From: Solobacterium sp. UBA636
GTDB lineage: Bacteria; Bacillota_I; Bacilli_A; Erysipelotrichales; Erysipelotrichaceae
NCBI GenBank assembly: GCA_002299675.1
Contig: DBOW01000121.1
Location: 18,221-35,024 of the forward strand
Direction: 5' to 3'
DNA length: 16,804 nucleotides
Shown here: positions 1 through 7,407 of the stretch, piece after piece
Layout: each line of letters starts with the position of its first letter
Position numbering within the stretch: position 1 is the stretch's first letter
Position numbers and translations under genes: made by a program
Notes under the pieces: generated by a model
What the model was told of the DNA's origin: nothing
Seen by the model: the letters and a program-made list of their open reading frames with translations, nothing else
Databases searched by the model: none

Positions 1-482
1 TTGCGATAGTCGAAACGATAGCCCAGAGCCATAGTCAGTCCAAACACAATAAGCAGATATATTACAGCTGAATAAACAAATTCATGATAGATAAAAAGCT
101 TACATATAAGCTGCCCCAGGACATTAACAGCTGTAAATACGACAATCAGTGCCAGAAGACCACTGGTATTTCCAGAATTTCTTTTTAGGCCATAAAGAAG
201 ATACAAAAGAGCCAGCGCGCCAAATACTGCAGCCTTTAAAAGACAGCCGATAACACTTAAAGAAGTATTAAAATGAAACAGGCCATGGGTATAATTTGTA
301 AACAGCAGTATCAGATTCAACAAAGAAAACAGAGCCGTAAGACCAAGTGTAATACCGGCAAACACAGATACAATCTTTATAATAACAGCTAAGCTGTCAT
401 GATCGCCTGACATTCTGTTTCCGCAGTTTGGACAGTATTTTGTCCCCTCTGCAACTTCATTTCCGCATCTTGAGCAGATCAT
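1..482 (-). CDS. Zinc-ribbon multi-pass membrane protein, unknown function (partial, C-terminus beyond left edge)
   Basis: The reading frame begins at the ATG at 480-482 and stays open to the window edge, giving 160 residues with no stop, so the C-terminus is missing. Residues 3-20 form a short zinc ribbon with two CxxC knuckles (C3, C6, C17, C20). After a short polar linker come four hydrophobic segments at roughly 32-61, 75-98, 108-132 and 136-156, so the ribbon is probably cytoplasmic at the head of an integral membrane domain. The start overlaps the stop of the upstream DUF62 gene in a TAATG arrangement, which implies translational coupling and places it in the ECF operon. Zinc-ribbon membrane proteins of this build are common and mostly uncharacterised in Bacillota. 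I do not recognise a specific family and assign no function. Existence as a gene is well supported; its role in the operon is unknown. Confidence 0.8.
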   Translation of the reverse strand, partial: MICSRCGNEVAEGTKYCPNCGNRMSGDHDSLAVIIKIVSVFAGITLGLTALFSLLNLILLFTNYTHGLFHFNTSLSVIGCLLKAAVFGALALLYLLYGLKRNSGNTSGLLALIVVFTAVNVLGQLICKLFIYHEFVYSAVIYLLIVFGLTMALGYRFDYR

Positions 483-1330
483 TATTTCACCTTCTTTAAT
501 GTGGCAGTATATTCAAGACCTGTACCTATTTTATAGACACTCATAAAATTGGCACAGTTCAGATCAAGACACAGATACAGTGAAGATCCTCTATACAGCA
601 CCGGTTCACCAATATTTACATCGCCAAATGATTTTCCATAAAGTACTTCTTTATTGAATATTGCTTTTTCCTTATAAGAAATTACGACCTCAATCATGTC
701 ACCTGGCACAAAACCGCATTCTTCCCATTCAACGTTACTTATGTTAAACTGAATGCCACCGAAATGTTTAAGGCCTGTCATAATGAAGGCTTCGCAATAT
801 CCGTTACTTAAAAGCGGTTTTGTACTATATTCTCTGCACTCCACAACATCACTGACTGGATATTCGGGTCCAACTTCTTCAAAGTTTATCTTTCCGCTGG
901 CTAAAAGAGCTGCACAATAGCCAAATAAGTCTCTTCCATGAAATACCGATACATTTTCTTTAGCTTCATAGCGGTTTCTTGTCTCATCTATTTCTCTGAT
1001 GGCCTTAATGCCTACGCTGTATTTAAGATGAGTTAACGAACCATTGTCTGGCGTTACCACATAGGTACCGTCGTTTAAAAGCGCAACCGAAGCTTTGCGG
1101 CTTGTGCCGACACCAGGATCGACAACCGAGACAATAACTGTACCTTTTGGCCAGTATGGCTCACAGGTATTAAGCGATAAAGAAGCCTCCCAGGGATCAA
1201 AGGCCTTAATGTCATGACATAAATCATAGATTTCCAGTTCCCTGTCAACAATTTTAATTACACCCTTCATAGACGCAACAGCACTCCAGGTGTTAGAGAA
1301 ATCTGTCTGTAATAAAATTAATGGTTTCAT
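482..1330 (-). CDS. DUF62 (SAM hydroxide adenosyltransferase-like) protein, divergent second copy
   Basis: A 282-residue member of the DUF62 family, whose characterised members hydrolyse S-adenosylmethionine to adenosine and methionine; fluorinase and chlorinase are relatives. The catalytic Asp-Arg-His triad is visible as D71 and R78 in VVDPGVGTSR and H131 in FHGRD, and the PDNG motif is intact at 94-97. Two usual ligand contacts are changed relative to the paralog at 5919-6758. The Asp after TDF (ribose contact in fluorinase, D16) is W15, and the Asp before the FG..TN motif (methionine contact, D210) aligns with L187, with T changed to F195. The fold and triad are kept, but the ligand may be different or the protein may be a binder rather than an enzyme. 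The start directly abuts the pepV stop and has a GGAG six bases upstream. SAM hydrolysis by this copy is uncertain. Confidence 0.88.
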   Translation of the reverse strand: MKPLILLQTDFSNTWSAVASMKGVIKIVDRELEIYDLCHDIKAFDPWEASLSLNTCEPYWPKGTVIVSVVDPGVGTSRKASVALLNDGTYVVTPDNGSLTHLKYSVGIKAIREIDETRNRYEAKENVSVFHGRDLFGYCAALLASGKINFEEVGPEYPVSDVVECREYSTKPLLSNGYCEAFIMTGLKHFGGIQFNISNVEWEECGFVPGDMIEVVISYKEKAIFNKEVLYGKSFGDVNIGEPVLYRGSSLYLCLDLNCANFMSVYKIGTGLEYTATLKKVK

Positions 1331-2665
1331 TTAAATCTCCAAAAAATTAATTAATGATCTGTAGTATATTTCAAGAGCCTGATATAAATCAGACTTCAGT
1401 ATGGTTTCATCCTTCTGATGAGCCATCATGAGTGAATTTGCGCTTACACAGCCAAAAGCTACTGAGTGTTTAAATACTTTAGAATAAGATACTCCACCGG
1501 AAATCATTGAAGTACATTCTTCATGAGTTACATCTTCATAAGCCTTTTTAAGCGCTTTTACATAAGGATCTGAATCTTCTACATAAGTAGGTTCATCATC
1601 ATATGGAAGTTCAACTGTAAAATCTTTAAGTTTTATTTTAAGCTTCTCAGATAAATAGTCTGAACCTGTGCCATAAGGATAGCGGCAGTCAATAAACATT
1701 TCTGTTGAGCCATCCGCAATATTTATTATGCCCAGATTAAGGGTAAGTCTGTCACCATCACTGATATCAGCACCTTTGCCATAGGCATCATAGAAAGTAT
1801 CATAGATTTCTTTAAGATATCTGTCATCGACTATATCATTCAGTATTCTAAGCAGATAGATGCTGGCATTTTCCCCATGTTCCGGTCGTGAGGCATGACC
1901 AGCTTTGCCGTTAATGGAGATAAAGGTATTCTCCCCTTCCAGCCTGCAGCAGCCATCATAGTTATACTCGCTGATCTTTTCAAGTACCAGAGAAACATAA
2001 TTGCCTTTTATTTCGCATTCTGCATATGGTGATATAACATTGGGCTGTACGCCTCCTTTTAAATAGATAAGGCTGCCACAGTAAGCTGATCTGCATATCC
2101 ACATCAGAGCGCCCTTTTCACCAGCTGTTATGGGAAACTGGCCATCAGGTGTAAAGGCAAAAGCGGGATATCCTGCCTTTGATACATAATAGCGCATATC
2201 ATCCATTGTTCTTTCTTCATCGGTTCCATAAACCAGAGTGAAAGTTTTATTCAGTTCAATATTCTGTTCCTTTAAAGTTTTTAAAGCCAGAAATGAAAGC
2301 CAGGCTCCTGATTTCATATCCTGACTGCCACGGGCTCTTATATAGCTTTGAGTATTTACTGGAGTAAATGGATCAGATGTCCAGTCATTTCCTGGCTCTA
2401 CAACATCCAGATGAGATACTATGTCGATTCTTTCACCCTTTCCTATTGAAGCTGAAAAGGCATGTCCATCAAATTCCTTTATCTCAAAGCCTGCTTCCTG
2501 GCATCTTTTCTTCATAAAGCAGAGTGCATCATTAATGCCCTTGCCACATGGCATACCTTCGGTTACTGTTGTTTCATCATAGACCGAAACAACTGAAAGC
2601 AGGTCTAAAAAGCCTGCTTCATTATCTTTCCAGATTGATTTAAAGTCTATAGCCATGGATACCAC
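1331..2665 (-). CDS. M20 family dipeptidase, PepV-like
   Basis: A 444-residue metallopeptidase of the M20/PepV group, which cleaves dipeptides and related amino-acid amides in the cytoplasm using two zinc ions. Numbering from 2665, the expected metal and catalytic residues are present: H85 and D87 in SHLDVV, bridging D116, catalytic E150 and ligand E151 in TDEER, D174, and H416 in AHQKDE. H257 in GHASRP fits the lid-domain histidine. The length matches PepV, about 445-470 residues. The usual SDDKGP around the bridging Asp reads SQDMKSG here, a local deviation that could alter specificity. The GTG at 2665 is the longest start; the ATG at 2656 is equally plausible, and both overlap the end of the EcfT gene. 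Its position between a transporter and a DUF62 gene suggests it processes the imported compound or one of its products. Substrate is not determinable from sequence. Confidence 0.9.
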   Translation of the reverse strand: MVSMAIDFKSIWKDNEAGFLDLLSVVSVYDETTVTEGMPCGKGINDALCFMKKRCQEAGFEIKEFDGHAFSASIGKGERIDIVSHLDVVEPGNDWTSDPFTPVNTQSYIRARGSQDMKSGAWLSFLALKTLKEQNIELNKTFTLVYGTDEERTMDDMRYYVSKAGYPAFAFTPDGQFPITAGEKGALMWICRSAYCGSLIYLKGGVQPNVISPYAECEIKGNYVSLVLEKISEYNYDGCCRLEGENTFISINGKAGHASRPEHGENASIYLLRILNDIVDDRYLKEIYDTFYDAYGKGADISDGDRLTLNLGIINIADGSTEMFIDCRYPYGTGSDYLSEKLKIKLKDFTVELPYDDEPTYVEDSDPYVKALKKAYEDVTHEECTSMISGGVSYSKVFKHSVAFGCVSANSLMMAHQKDETILKSDLYQALEIYYRSLINFLEI

Positions 2666-3498
2666 ACCATAAATGGAGCCTTAAAGAATATTCTTCTTAC
2701 CACCACCGCTATAAAGACCAGATATACCAGAATATAGAATATTTTCATCTGAGCATCACCCTTGGTGTCTTCATGTTCAGAATAATAAGTTCTGTCCTTT
2801 CCTTTTCCAAAACCTCTTAAATCCATCGCATTGGCAATATTGCCGACTCTGTCAAAGGAAGTGATTATTAATGGTACCAGAATGATGACATTCTGTTTAA
2901 GACGGGTCCATAGACTTGTCTTCTTGGGATCAAGCTCCATTCCTCTGGCCTGCATGGATATCTTTATATTCTTGAAATCTCTTAAGATATCCGGAATATA
3001 TCTGAAGGCTATGGATACAATCATACAGATTTTATACGGAACCTTGATGGCATGCAGACCGGCAGCCAGCTCAGATGGTGTAATTGACTGGATGAATGTC
3101 AGGGCAAAGAGAAATGTTGCGAACATTTTACAGAATCTGACCAGAAAGTACCACAGAGTTTCAGCTGTGACCACATAAAAATCTGTCAGTCTGAACAGCA
3201 CTGTTGAACCACCGCACATATTAAGGCCGTAATCTGGTTCAATAACCCAGATCAGAAATAGATTAAGCAGATTGGTAAAAATCACAAATACAGTTATAAC
3301 TTTAACAGATGTAAGTTTACTGTGAAGAGAAAATAAACCAATTGCCCCTATCACCAGACACACTGAAATGATACGCATATCCCATGTCGCAATCAGCAGC
3401 AGCACAAAGGCCAGAAAGAGTCTGACCTTGGTCTTGCCGGTTAAACGGTCAAGGTAGGTTGTACCTGGATGAAGATTTATAAATAAACGGTCATCCAT
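2647..3498 (-). CDS. ECF transporter transmembrane (T) component, EcfT/CbiQ family
   Basis: A polytopic membrane protein that couples the ATPase subunits to the substrate-binding S component of an energy-coupling factor importer. Hydrophobic segments lie in the N-terminal half and near the C-terminus. The cytoplasmic coupling region carries the two Arg-Gly motifs typical of the family, MQARGMELD and a second MDLRGFG further on. The ATG at 3496-3498 is chosen because a strong AAAGGAGG sits ten bases upstream; an in-frame ATG at 3525 would only add nine residues across that ribosome binding site. The start overlaps the ATPase stop by 8 nt and its own stop lies inside the dipeptidase gene, so translation is probably coupled at both ends. 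Its partners are the neighbouring S and A genes, which makes this a self-contained ECF module (group II) rather than one using a shared energising unit. Confidence 0.92.
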   Translation of the reverse strand: MDDRLFINLHPGTTYLDRLTGKTKVRLFLAFVLLLIATWDMRIISVCLVIGAIGLFSLHSKLTSVKVITVFVIFTNLLNLFLIWVIEPDYGLNMCGGSTVLFRLTDFYVVTAETLWYFLVRFCKMFATFLFALTFIQSITPSELAAGLHAIKVPYKICMIVSIAFRYIPDILRDFKNIKISMQARGMELDPKKTSLWTRLKQNVIILVPLIITSFDRVGNIANAMDLRGFGKGKDRTYYSEHEDTKGDAQMKIFYILVYLVFIAVVVRRIFFKAPFMVWYPWL

Positions 3499-5203
3499 TT
3501 TCTCTTTCCCTCCTTTCAAAGTCAATGAAGTAATGAATATATTCCTCAGGATCTATGCCGCATTTCTGAGCTACAGTTACAATTGAAGTCTTCTTTAAAG
3601 AGGCTTTTTCAATCACTTCATCATTCGATAAAACTCTGTATACCGTATCATCAGCTATACATTCACCATCGGCAAATACTATTGCCCTGTCTGTATATTC
3701 AATGGCCAGATGCATATCATGAGTAATAAAGACTATCGCTATATCGCTTTTTCTGTTCAGCTCATCGATAAAACTCATTATCTCTGTATAATGCTTAAGA
3801 TCCTGACCGGCTGTAGGTTCATCAAGAATAATAACTTCCGGTTCAAGGACCAGAATAGAGGCGATGGTAATTCGCTTCTTCTGACCATAGCTTAATACTG
3901 ATACCGGCCAGTTGCGCATAGGGTAAAGTCCGGTCATTTTCAGAACTTTTTCTACTCTTTCATCTATAACGCTCTGTTCAAAATTATTAAGAGTTAATGT
4001 CAAAGCTATCTCATCCTTAATCATATCTTTAACGAGCATCTGATTTGGATTCTGCATAACATAGCCTACAAGTCTGCCAATCTGCGATATAGACATACTG
4101 ATATAGTTTTTACCCTTGATATTAATTTCGCCGCTCTGCGGCCTTATTATGCCGCAGATAAGTTTGGCAACTGTTGATTTGCCTGCACCATTCTTGCCGA
4201 TAATTGATACTTTTTCACCTTTATGAATATCAAAAGATACATTTTTAAGGGCATATTTATTTCTGGATGAGTATTTAAAACTGACATCTTTGACTTCGAT
4301 TACTTTTTCATCAGAATGACGGGTCTCTGAAAGCTTTACTGATTTAAAGCTTTTTTTAATATCATCTTTATATTTTGAAAAATCAATTTCATTTACATTA
4401 TCCAGATGATCGCCAGGCTTAAATTTAATGCCGGCATTTTTCAGGGCGGATATATATAATGGTTCTCTTACTCCATTTTCTCTTAATGTATCTGAAGACA
4501 GGAGCTCATCTGGTGTTGTATCCAGAAGAATTCTTCCATCATTTACCATCACAATTCTGTCAATATGACGATACAGCACATCTTCCAGACGGTGTTCAAT
4601 AATCACAATTGTCTTATTGTGTTCCCTGTGTATTTTATCAATCAGATCAATTGCCGTCATACCCATGGCTGGATCTAAGGCAGCCAGAGGCTCATCAAAT
4701 AGAAGTGTATCAACATCATCATGCATAATTCCGGCTAAAGAAACCTTCTGTTTCTGTCCTCCGGAAAGATTGTATGGTACCTGGTCCAGGAAATCCTGCA
4801 TTGAGACAATACGGGCAACCGCATCAACTTTAACAAGCATGTCTTTACGAGGTACTGCGTCATTTTCTAAAGAAAAAGCTATATCTTCACCCACAGACAA
4901 GCCTACAAACTGAGCATCAGAATCCTGAAGGACAGTGCCCACATGGTTTGAAAGAGTGAAGATATTAGCTTCTTTAGTTTCAATGCCAGATACTTTTAAA
5001 GAACCTTTGATTTCTCCCTCATAAGAGAAAGGAATAAGGCCATTGATGCAGTTACCGAGTGTAGACTTGCCGCTTCCTGATGGTCCTAAAATCAGAACCT
5101 TTTCACCTTCATAAATAGTAAGATTTATATCATGAAGAGTAGGCTCATTCTGTGACTTATAGCGGAAGCTAAAGTCTTTAAATTCAATAACTGGCTTTTT
5201 CAT
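3491..5203 (-). CDS. ECF transporter fused ATP-binding protein (two ABC ATPase domains)
   Basis: A 570-residue protein holding two complete ABC nucleotide-binding domains in one chain, replacing the separate EcfA1 and EcfA2 subunits. Domain 1 has Walker A GPSGSGKST, signature LSGGQKQK, Walker B LLFDEPLAALD and the H-loop in IIEHRLED. Domain 2 has Walker A GKNGAGKST, the altered signature LSYGQKKR, Walker B ILDEPTAGQD and the H-loop in FITHDMH. Both sites retain the residues needed for ATP hydrolysis, although the second signature is non-canonical, as often seen in fused ECF ATPases. It hydrolyses ATP at the cytoplasmic face to drive uptake through the adjacent S and T components. The gene follows the S component after a 9-nt gap and overlaps the T component by 8 nt. 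Identification as an ECF ATPase rests on both domain architecture and this S-A-T order. Confidence 0.95.
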   Translation of the reverse strand: MKKPVIEFKDFSFRYKSQNEPTLHDINLTIYEGEKVLILGPSGSGKSTLGNCINGLIPFSYEGEIKGSLKVSGIETKEANIFTLSNHVGTVLQDSDAQFVGLSVGEDIAFSLENDAVPRKDMLVKVDAVARIVSMQDFLDQVPYNLSGGQKQKVSLAGIMHDDVDTLLFDEPLAALDPAMGMTAIDLIDKIHREHNKTIVIIEHRLEDVLYRHIDRIVMVNDGRILLDTTPDELLSSDTLRENGVREPLYISALKNAGIKFKPGDHLDNVNEIDFSKYKDDIKKSFKSVKLSETRHSDEKVIEVKDVSFKYSSRNKYALKNVSFDIHKGEKVSIIGKNGAGKSTVAKLICGIIRPQSGEINIKGKNYISMSISQIGRLVGYVMQNPNQMLVKDMIKDEIALTLTLNNFEQSVIDERVEKVLKMTGLYPMRNWPVSVLSYGQKKRITIASILVLEPEVIILDEPTAGQDLKHYTEIMSFIDELNRKSDIAIVFITHDMHLAIEYTDRAIVFADGECIADDTVYRVLSNDEVIEKASLKKTSIVTVAQKCGIDPEEYIHYFIDFERRERENG

Positions 5204-5212
5204 TTCTTTTAA

Positions 5213-5797
5213 TTATTCTTTTGAAAGATTTGTACCGCGGGCATTACGCTTAGCTAAAGCGAATAATACAGGAACGCCTACGATAATCGCAACTGAGGCA
5301 TCTGAAACGATGGCAGCCCAGGCCTGAATCCAGGTTACTGTCAGCTCAGAAGAATAGAACAGATAAGTTAATACTGGTGTTACAAGACCAAAACCGATGC
5401 CTACACCAACAACAGTAACTACTGCATAGATAATGGCATGTTTTACTGTAAATACACCATCTTCAATTTTTGCACCATATAAAGGTAAAAGACCCATGAA
5501 GAAACCGGCTACGGCATTACCGAAAGACCAGTCAAACCATAAACCCCAGCCGCCAATCAGATCGGCAATAGTATTACCGATTAAACCAGTTAAAAAAGCT
5601 GGTAAAGGTCCAAACAGCGCACCAACAATTGGTAAAACAATATAAGATGTTGTCAAAGATGTATTGGTAGTAACTCTGATACTTCCAAAGTTCATCAGAA
5701 CGCCGAATAACGCAGCGCCAATAGCGATGCCGACAATAGTTTTTGTGTTCCACTTGCCTAAAAGGATGGAACCAAGTGATTGTTTCTTAGTTGTCAT
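5213..5797 (-). CDS. ECF transporter substrate-binding membrane (S) component, UPF0397 type
   Basis: A 194-residue hydrophobic protein with about five to six membrane segments, small and basic at both ends, as expected of ECF S components that bind the substrate in the membrane. Recognisable UPF0397 features are the TxxxxIGAALFGVL opening helix, the GxLFGPLPAFLTGLIGN segment with a following aspartate and tryptophan-rich loop, and the VTPVL..L.YS stretch before the last helices, ending in LSKE. Databases often label this family a riboflavin transporter, but that label is weakly founded and I do not adopt it. Here it is the first gene of its block, with a strong AAGGGGG ribosome binding site about six bases from the ATG and a 121-nt upstream region holding a likely promoter. 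The flanking DUF62 genes hint at an adenosyl-, nucleoside- or methionine-related ligand, which is inference. Confidence 0.88.
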   Translation of the reverse strand: MTTKKQSLGSILLGKWNTKTIVGIAIGAALFGVLMNFGSIRVTTNTSLTTSYIVLPIVGALFGPLPAFLTGLIGNTIADLIGGWGLWFDWSFGNAVAGFFMGLLPLYGAKIEDGVFTVKHAIIYAVVTVVGVGIGFGLVTPVLTYLFYSSELTVTWIQAWAAIVSDASVAIIVGVPVLFALAKRNARGTNLSKE

Positions 5798-5848
5798 ATA
5801 TATCCCCCTTAATCACTAATCTATATTAACACATTTATTGCGCCAATA

Positions 5849-5884
5849 TATAAATATGATAACGATTGTTCAGTTATTTGTACA
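5849..5884 (-). promoter_or_regulatory. Putative promoter for the ECF/DUF62/dipeptidase block
   Basis: Reading the minus strand, TGTACA at 5884-5879 is followed after 17 bases by TATCAT at 5861-5856, a fair match to sigma-A -35 and -10 elements (4 of 6 and 5 of 6). Transcription would start near 5849, leaving a leader of about 50 nt before the S-component ATG. The leader is too short for a known large riboswitch and I see no recognisable aptamer. This is the only gap over 10 nt between 16669 and the left edge, which makes it the natural site for an internal promoter. It was assigned by eye; alternatives in this AT-rich stretch, such as TTGGCG with TATAGA at 15-bp spacing, cannot be excluded. 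Confidence 0.4.
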
Positions 5885-5889
5885 ATTGA

Positions 5890-5911
5890 TTATAACTAAC
5901 AGCTGTTATAA
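5890..5911. repeat. Inverted repeat between the DUF62 stop and the ECF promoter
   Basis: Seven-base arms TTATAAC and GTTATAA flank an 8-base spacer, and the spacer region overlaps a perfect ten-base palindrome, AACAGCTGTT, at 5898-5907. The repeat lies just downstream of the first DUF62 stop and immediately upstream of the putative -35 at 5879-5884. Its position fits an operator for a dimeric regulator. As an RNA hairpin it is weak and AT-rich with no T-tract directly behind it, so it is a poor intrinsic terminator. I cannot match it to a named regulator's consensus. Confidence 0.5.
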
Positions 5912-5918
5912 ATAATTT

Positions 5919-6758
5919 TTATAAAGCCTTGCGGATACGAACTTCCCAGTCCTGTCCCGAACCAACATCATATCTGCCAGCAAAGGAACCCTGGTTAAGC
6001 GCAAAAGAGACATTGAGCAGTGAATTGACAAAGACAAGTTCCTCTCTGAATTTGGCATCACCAAATGATTTCTGTACTACCATGTCGTTATCATAATAGA
6101 TATCGCCTTTGTGAGTTATAAGAACATTCAGCTTATCACCATAATCAACATCGATTTCCTTTAACATCTCATGTGGAATATTTGTCCATGGTGAGCCAAA
6201 ACGAACATCCAGAACATCAATAATACCGACAATTGTATTATTCTCTATATATGGCTTATGTGTTGGGAAAAGAACAGTTTCAGCTATATCAAGTGAAGGT
6301 CCAACTTCCTCAAAGCTTATAATACCGGCTGCCAGTCTGGCGGCAGTATAAACATATACATCACGTCCATGGAAGGTATAGGATTCACTTGAGCCTTTAA
6401 GACGGTTAACATTTTCATCTATTTCCCGCATTTCCTCTATACCGTATTTCTCAAAAATATGTGTTAATGTACCATTATTTGGAGTAACGATATATCTTCC
6501 ACCCTTTGTTTTGGCTACAACCGATTTACGCGAAGTACCTACACCTGGATCTACTACTGACACAAATACTGTACCTTCTGGCCAGTAGTTTAAAACCTGA
6601 GTCAGACGATATGAAGCATCCCAGATATCATAAGGTTTGATTTCGTGCATCAGATTATAGATTTTTAAATCTGGACATACTGAATAGGCAACGCCAAACA
6701 TGGCATTTACAGCACCATCATATAATCCAAAATCAGTCTGAATAATTAAAGCGTTCAT
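5919..6758 (-). CDS. SAM hydroxide adenosyltransferase (DUF62 SAM hydrolase)
   Basis: A 279-residue DUF62 protein predicted to hydrolyse S-adenosylmethionine to adenosine and L-methionine. The catalytic triad is complete: D70 and R77 in VVDPGVGTSR and H130 in TFHGRD. The ligand-contact positions also look canonical, with D9 and D14 in TDFGLYD and the D184...FGSPWTN193 motif near the start of the C-terminal domain. One change is PNNG at 93-96 where PDNG is usual. I see no extra loop like the one fluorinases carry, so hydrolase is preferred to halogenase. The chosen ATG at 6756-6758 starts one base after the deoC stop and yields the family N-terminus; an in-frame ATG at 6818 would add 20 unrelated residues inside deoC. 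It forms the last gene of the upstream block and precedes the ECF genes. A divergent paralog lies at 482-1330. Confidence 0.93.
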   Translation of the reverse strand: MNALIIQTDFGLYDGAVNAMFGVAYSVCPDLKIYNLMHEIKPYDIWDASYRLTQVLNYWPEGTVFVSVVDPGVGTSRKSVVAKTKGGRYIVTPNNGTLTHIFEKYGIEEMREIDENVNRLKGSSESYTFHGRDVYVYTAARLAAGIISFEEVGPSLDIAETVLFPTHKPYIENNTIVGIIDVLDVRFGSPWTNIPHEMLKEIDVDYGDKLNVLITHKGDIYYDNDMVVQKSFGDAKFREELVFVNSLLNVSFALNQGSFAGRYDVGSGQDWEVRIRKAL

Positions 6759-6759
6759 T

Positions 6760-7404
6760 CTAGTCGCCCAATACCTTGATGGCTGCTGAACAGCCCAGTC
6801 TGTCGCAGCCCAGTTCAATATAAGTCACAATATCTTCGTATGTACGTATGCCACCAGCTGCCTTAATCTTTACACCTGGACCAATATGCTCCCTGAACAG
6901 TTTGATATCATCAAAAGTTGCGCCTGCACTGCCAAAACCAGTAGAAGTCTTAATAAAATCTGCTCCACCATCAGTTACACAGTGACACAATTCTATTTTT
7001 TCTTCCTCAGTAAGATAACAGGTTTCAATAATTACCTTTAATATCTTATCACCACAGGCTTTTTTAAGTTCCCTGATTTCTTCGGTTACCTTATCAAAGT
7101 TTCCTTCTTTTACATCGCCCAGATTGACAACCATATCGATTTCACTGGCGCCATTGTGCAAAGCTTCCCTGGTTTCAAACAGTTTAGAAGCAGTGGTTGA
7201 ATAGCCTAATGGAAAACCAACAACTGTACACAGATTCAGTTCAGGAAAGGCTTCATGTGCCCTTGAAATAAAGGAACAGGGAATACATACAGATGCTGTA
7301 TGATATTTCATAGCTTCCTCACACAATGTTTTAATCTGATTCCATGTAGCTGTAGGTTTTAACAATGTATGGTCTACATAAGTAAGCATTTCTTCGTTTG
7401 TCAT
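6760..7404 (-). CDS. deoC: Deoxyribose-phosphate aldolase
   Basis: A 214-residue class I aldolase that splits 2-deoxyribose 5-phosphate into glyceraldehyde 3-phosphate and acetaldehyde, feeding deoxynucleoside sugar into glycolysis. The family landmarks are present: DHTLLKP at 11-17, EIDMVVN with D90, the Schiff-base lysine K152 in DFIKTSTGF, and the second lysine K181 in KIKAAGGIR. The length is normal for the short bacterial form. It follows pfkA after 3 nt and runs to within 1 nt of the DUF62 start, with an AGG about twelve bases upstream of the ATG. The usual deo partners (phosphopentomutase, nucleoside phosphorylases) are absent here. Its neighbours pfkA, which shares the glyceraldehyde 3-phosphate route, and a predicted adenosine-releasing enzyme make a nucleoside salvage role plausible. 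Confidence 0.96.
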   Translation of the reverse strand: MTNEEMLTYVDHTLLKPTATWNQIKTLCEEAMKYHTASVCIPCSFISRAHEAFPELNLCTVVGFPLGYSTTASKLFETREALHNGASEIDMVVNLGDVKEGNFDKVTEEIRELKKACGDKILKVIIETCYLTEEEKIELCHCVTDGGADFIKTSTGFGSAGATFDDIKLFREHIGPGVKIKAAGGIRTYEDIVTYIELGCDRLGCSAAIKVLGD

Positions 7405-7407
7405 TTT

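Noticed and set aside
2831..3178. Plus-strand open frame opposite the EcfT gene
   Set aside because: It is antisense to a well-supported membrane protein gene and shows no recognisable domain. The other plus-strand frames in the window were rejected for the same reason.
5890..5911. Intrinsic terminator after the first DUF62 gene
   Set aside because: The stem is short and AT-rich and is not followed by a T-tract on the minus strand. An operator-like repeat is the better reading.
5798..5918. Riboswitch (SAM, purine or FMN) in the leader of the ECF block
   Set aside because: The predicted leader is only about 50 nt, the whole gap is 121 nt and AT-rich, and no conserved aptamer core or terminator/antiterminator pair is visible.
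5919..6758. Fluorinase or chlorinase instead of SAM hydrolase
   Set aside because: The Asp-Arg-His triad of DUF62 hydrolases is present and the extra loop of fluorinases is not seen. The genomic context is not a halometabolite cluster.
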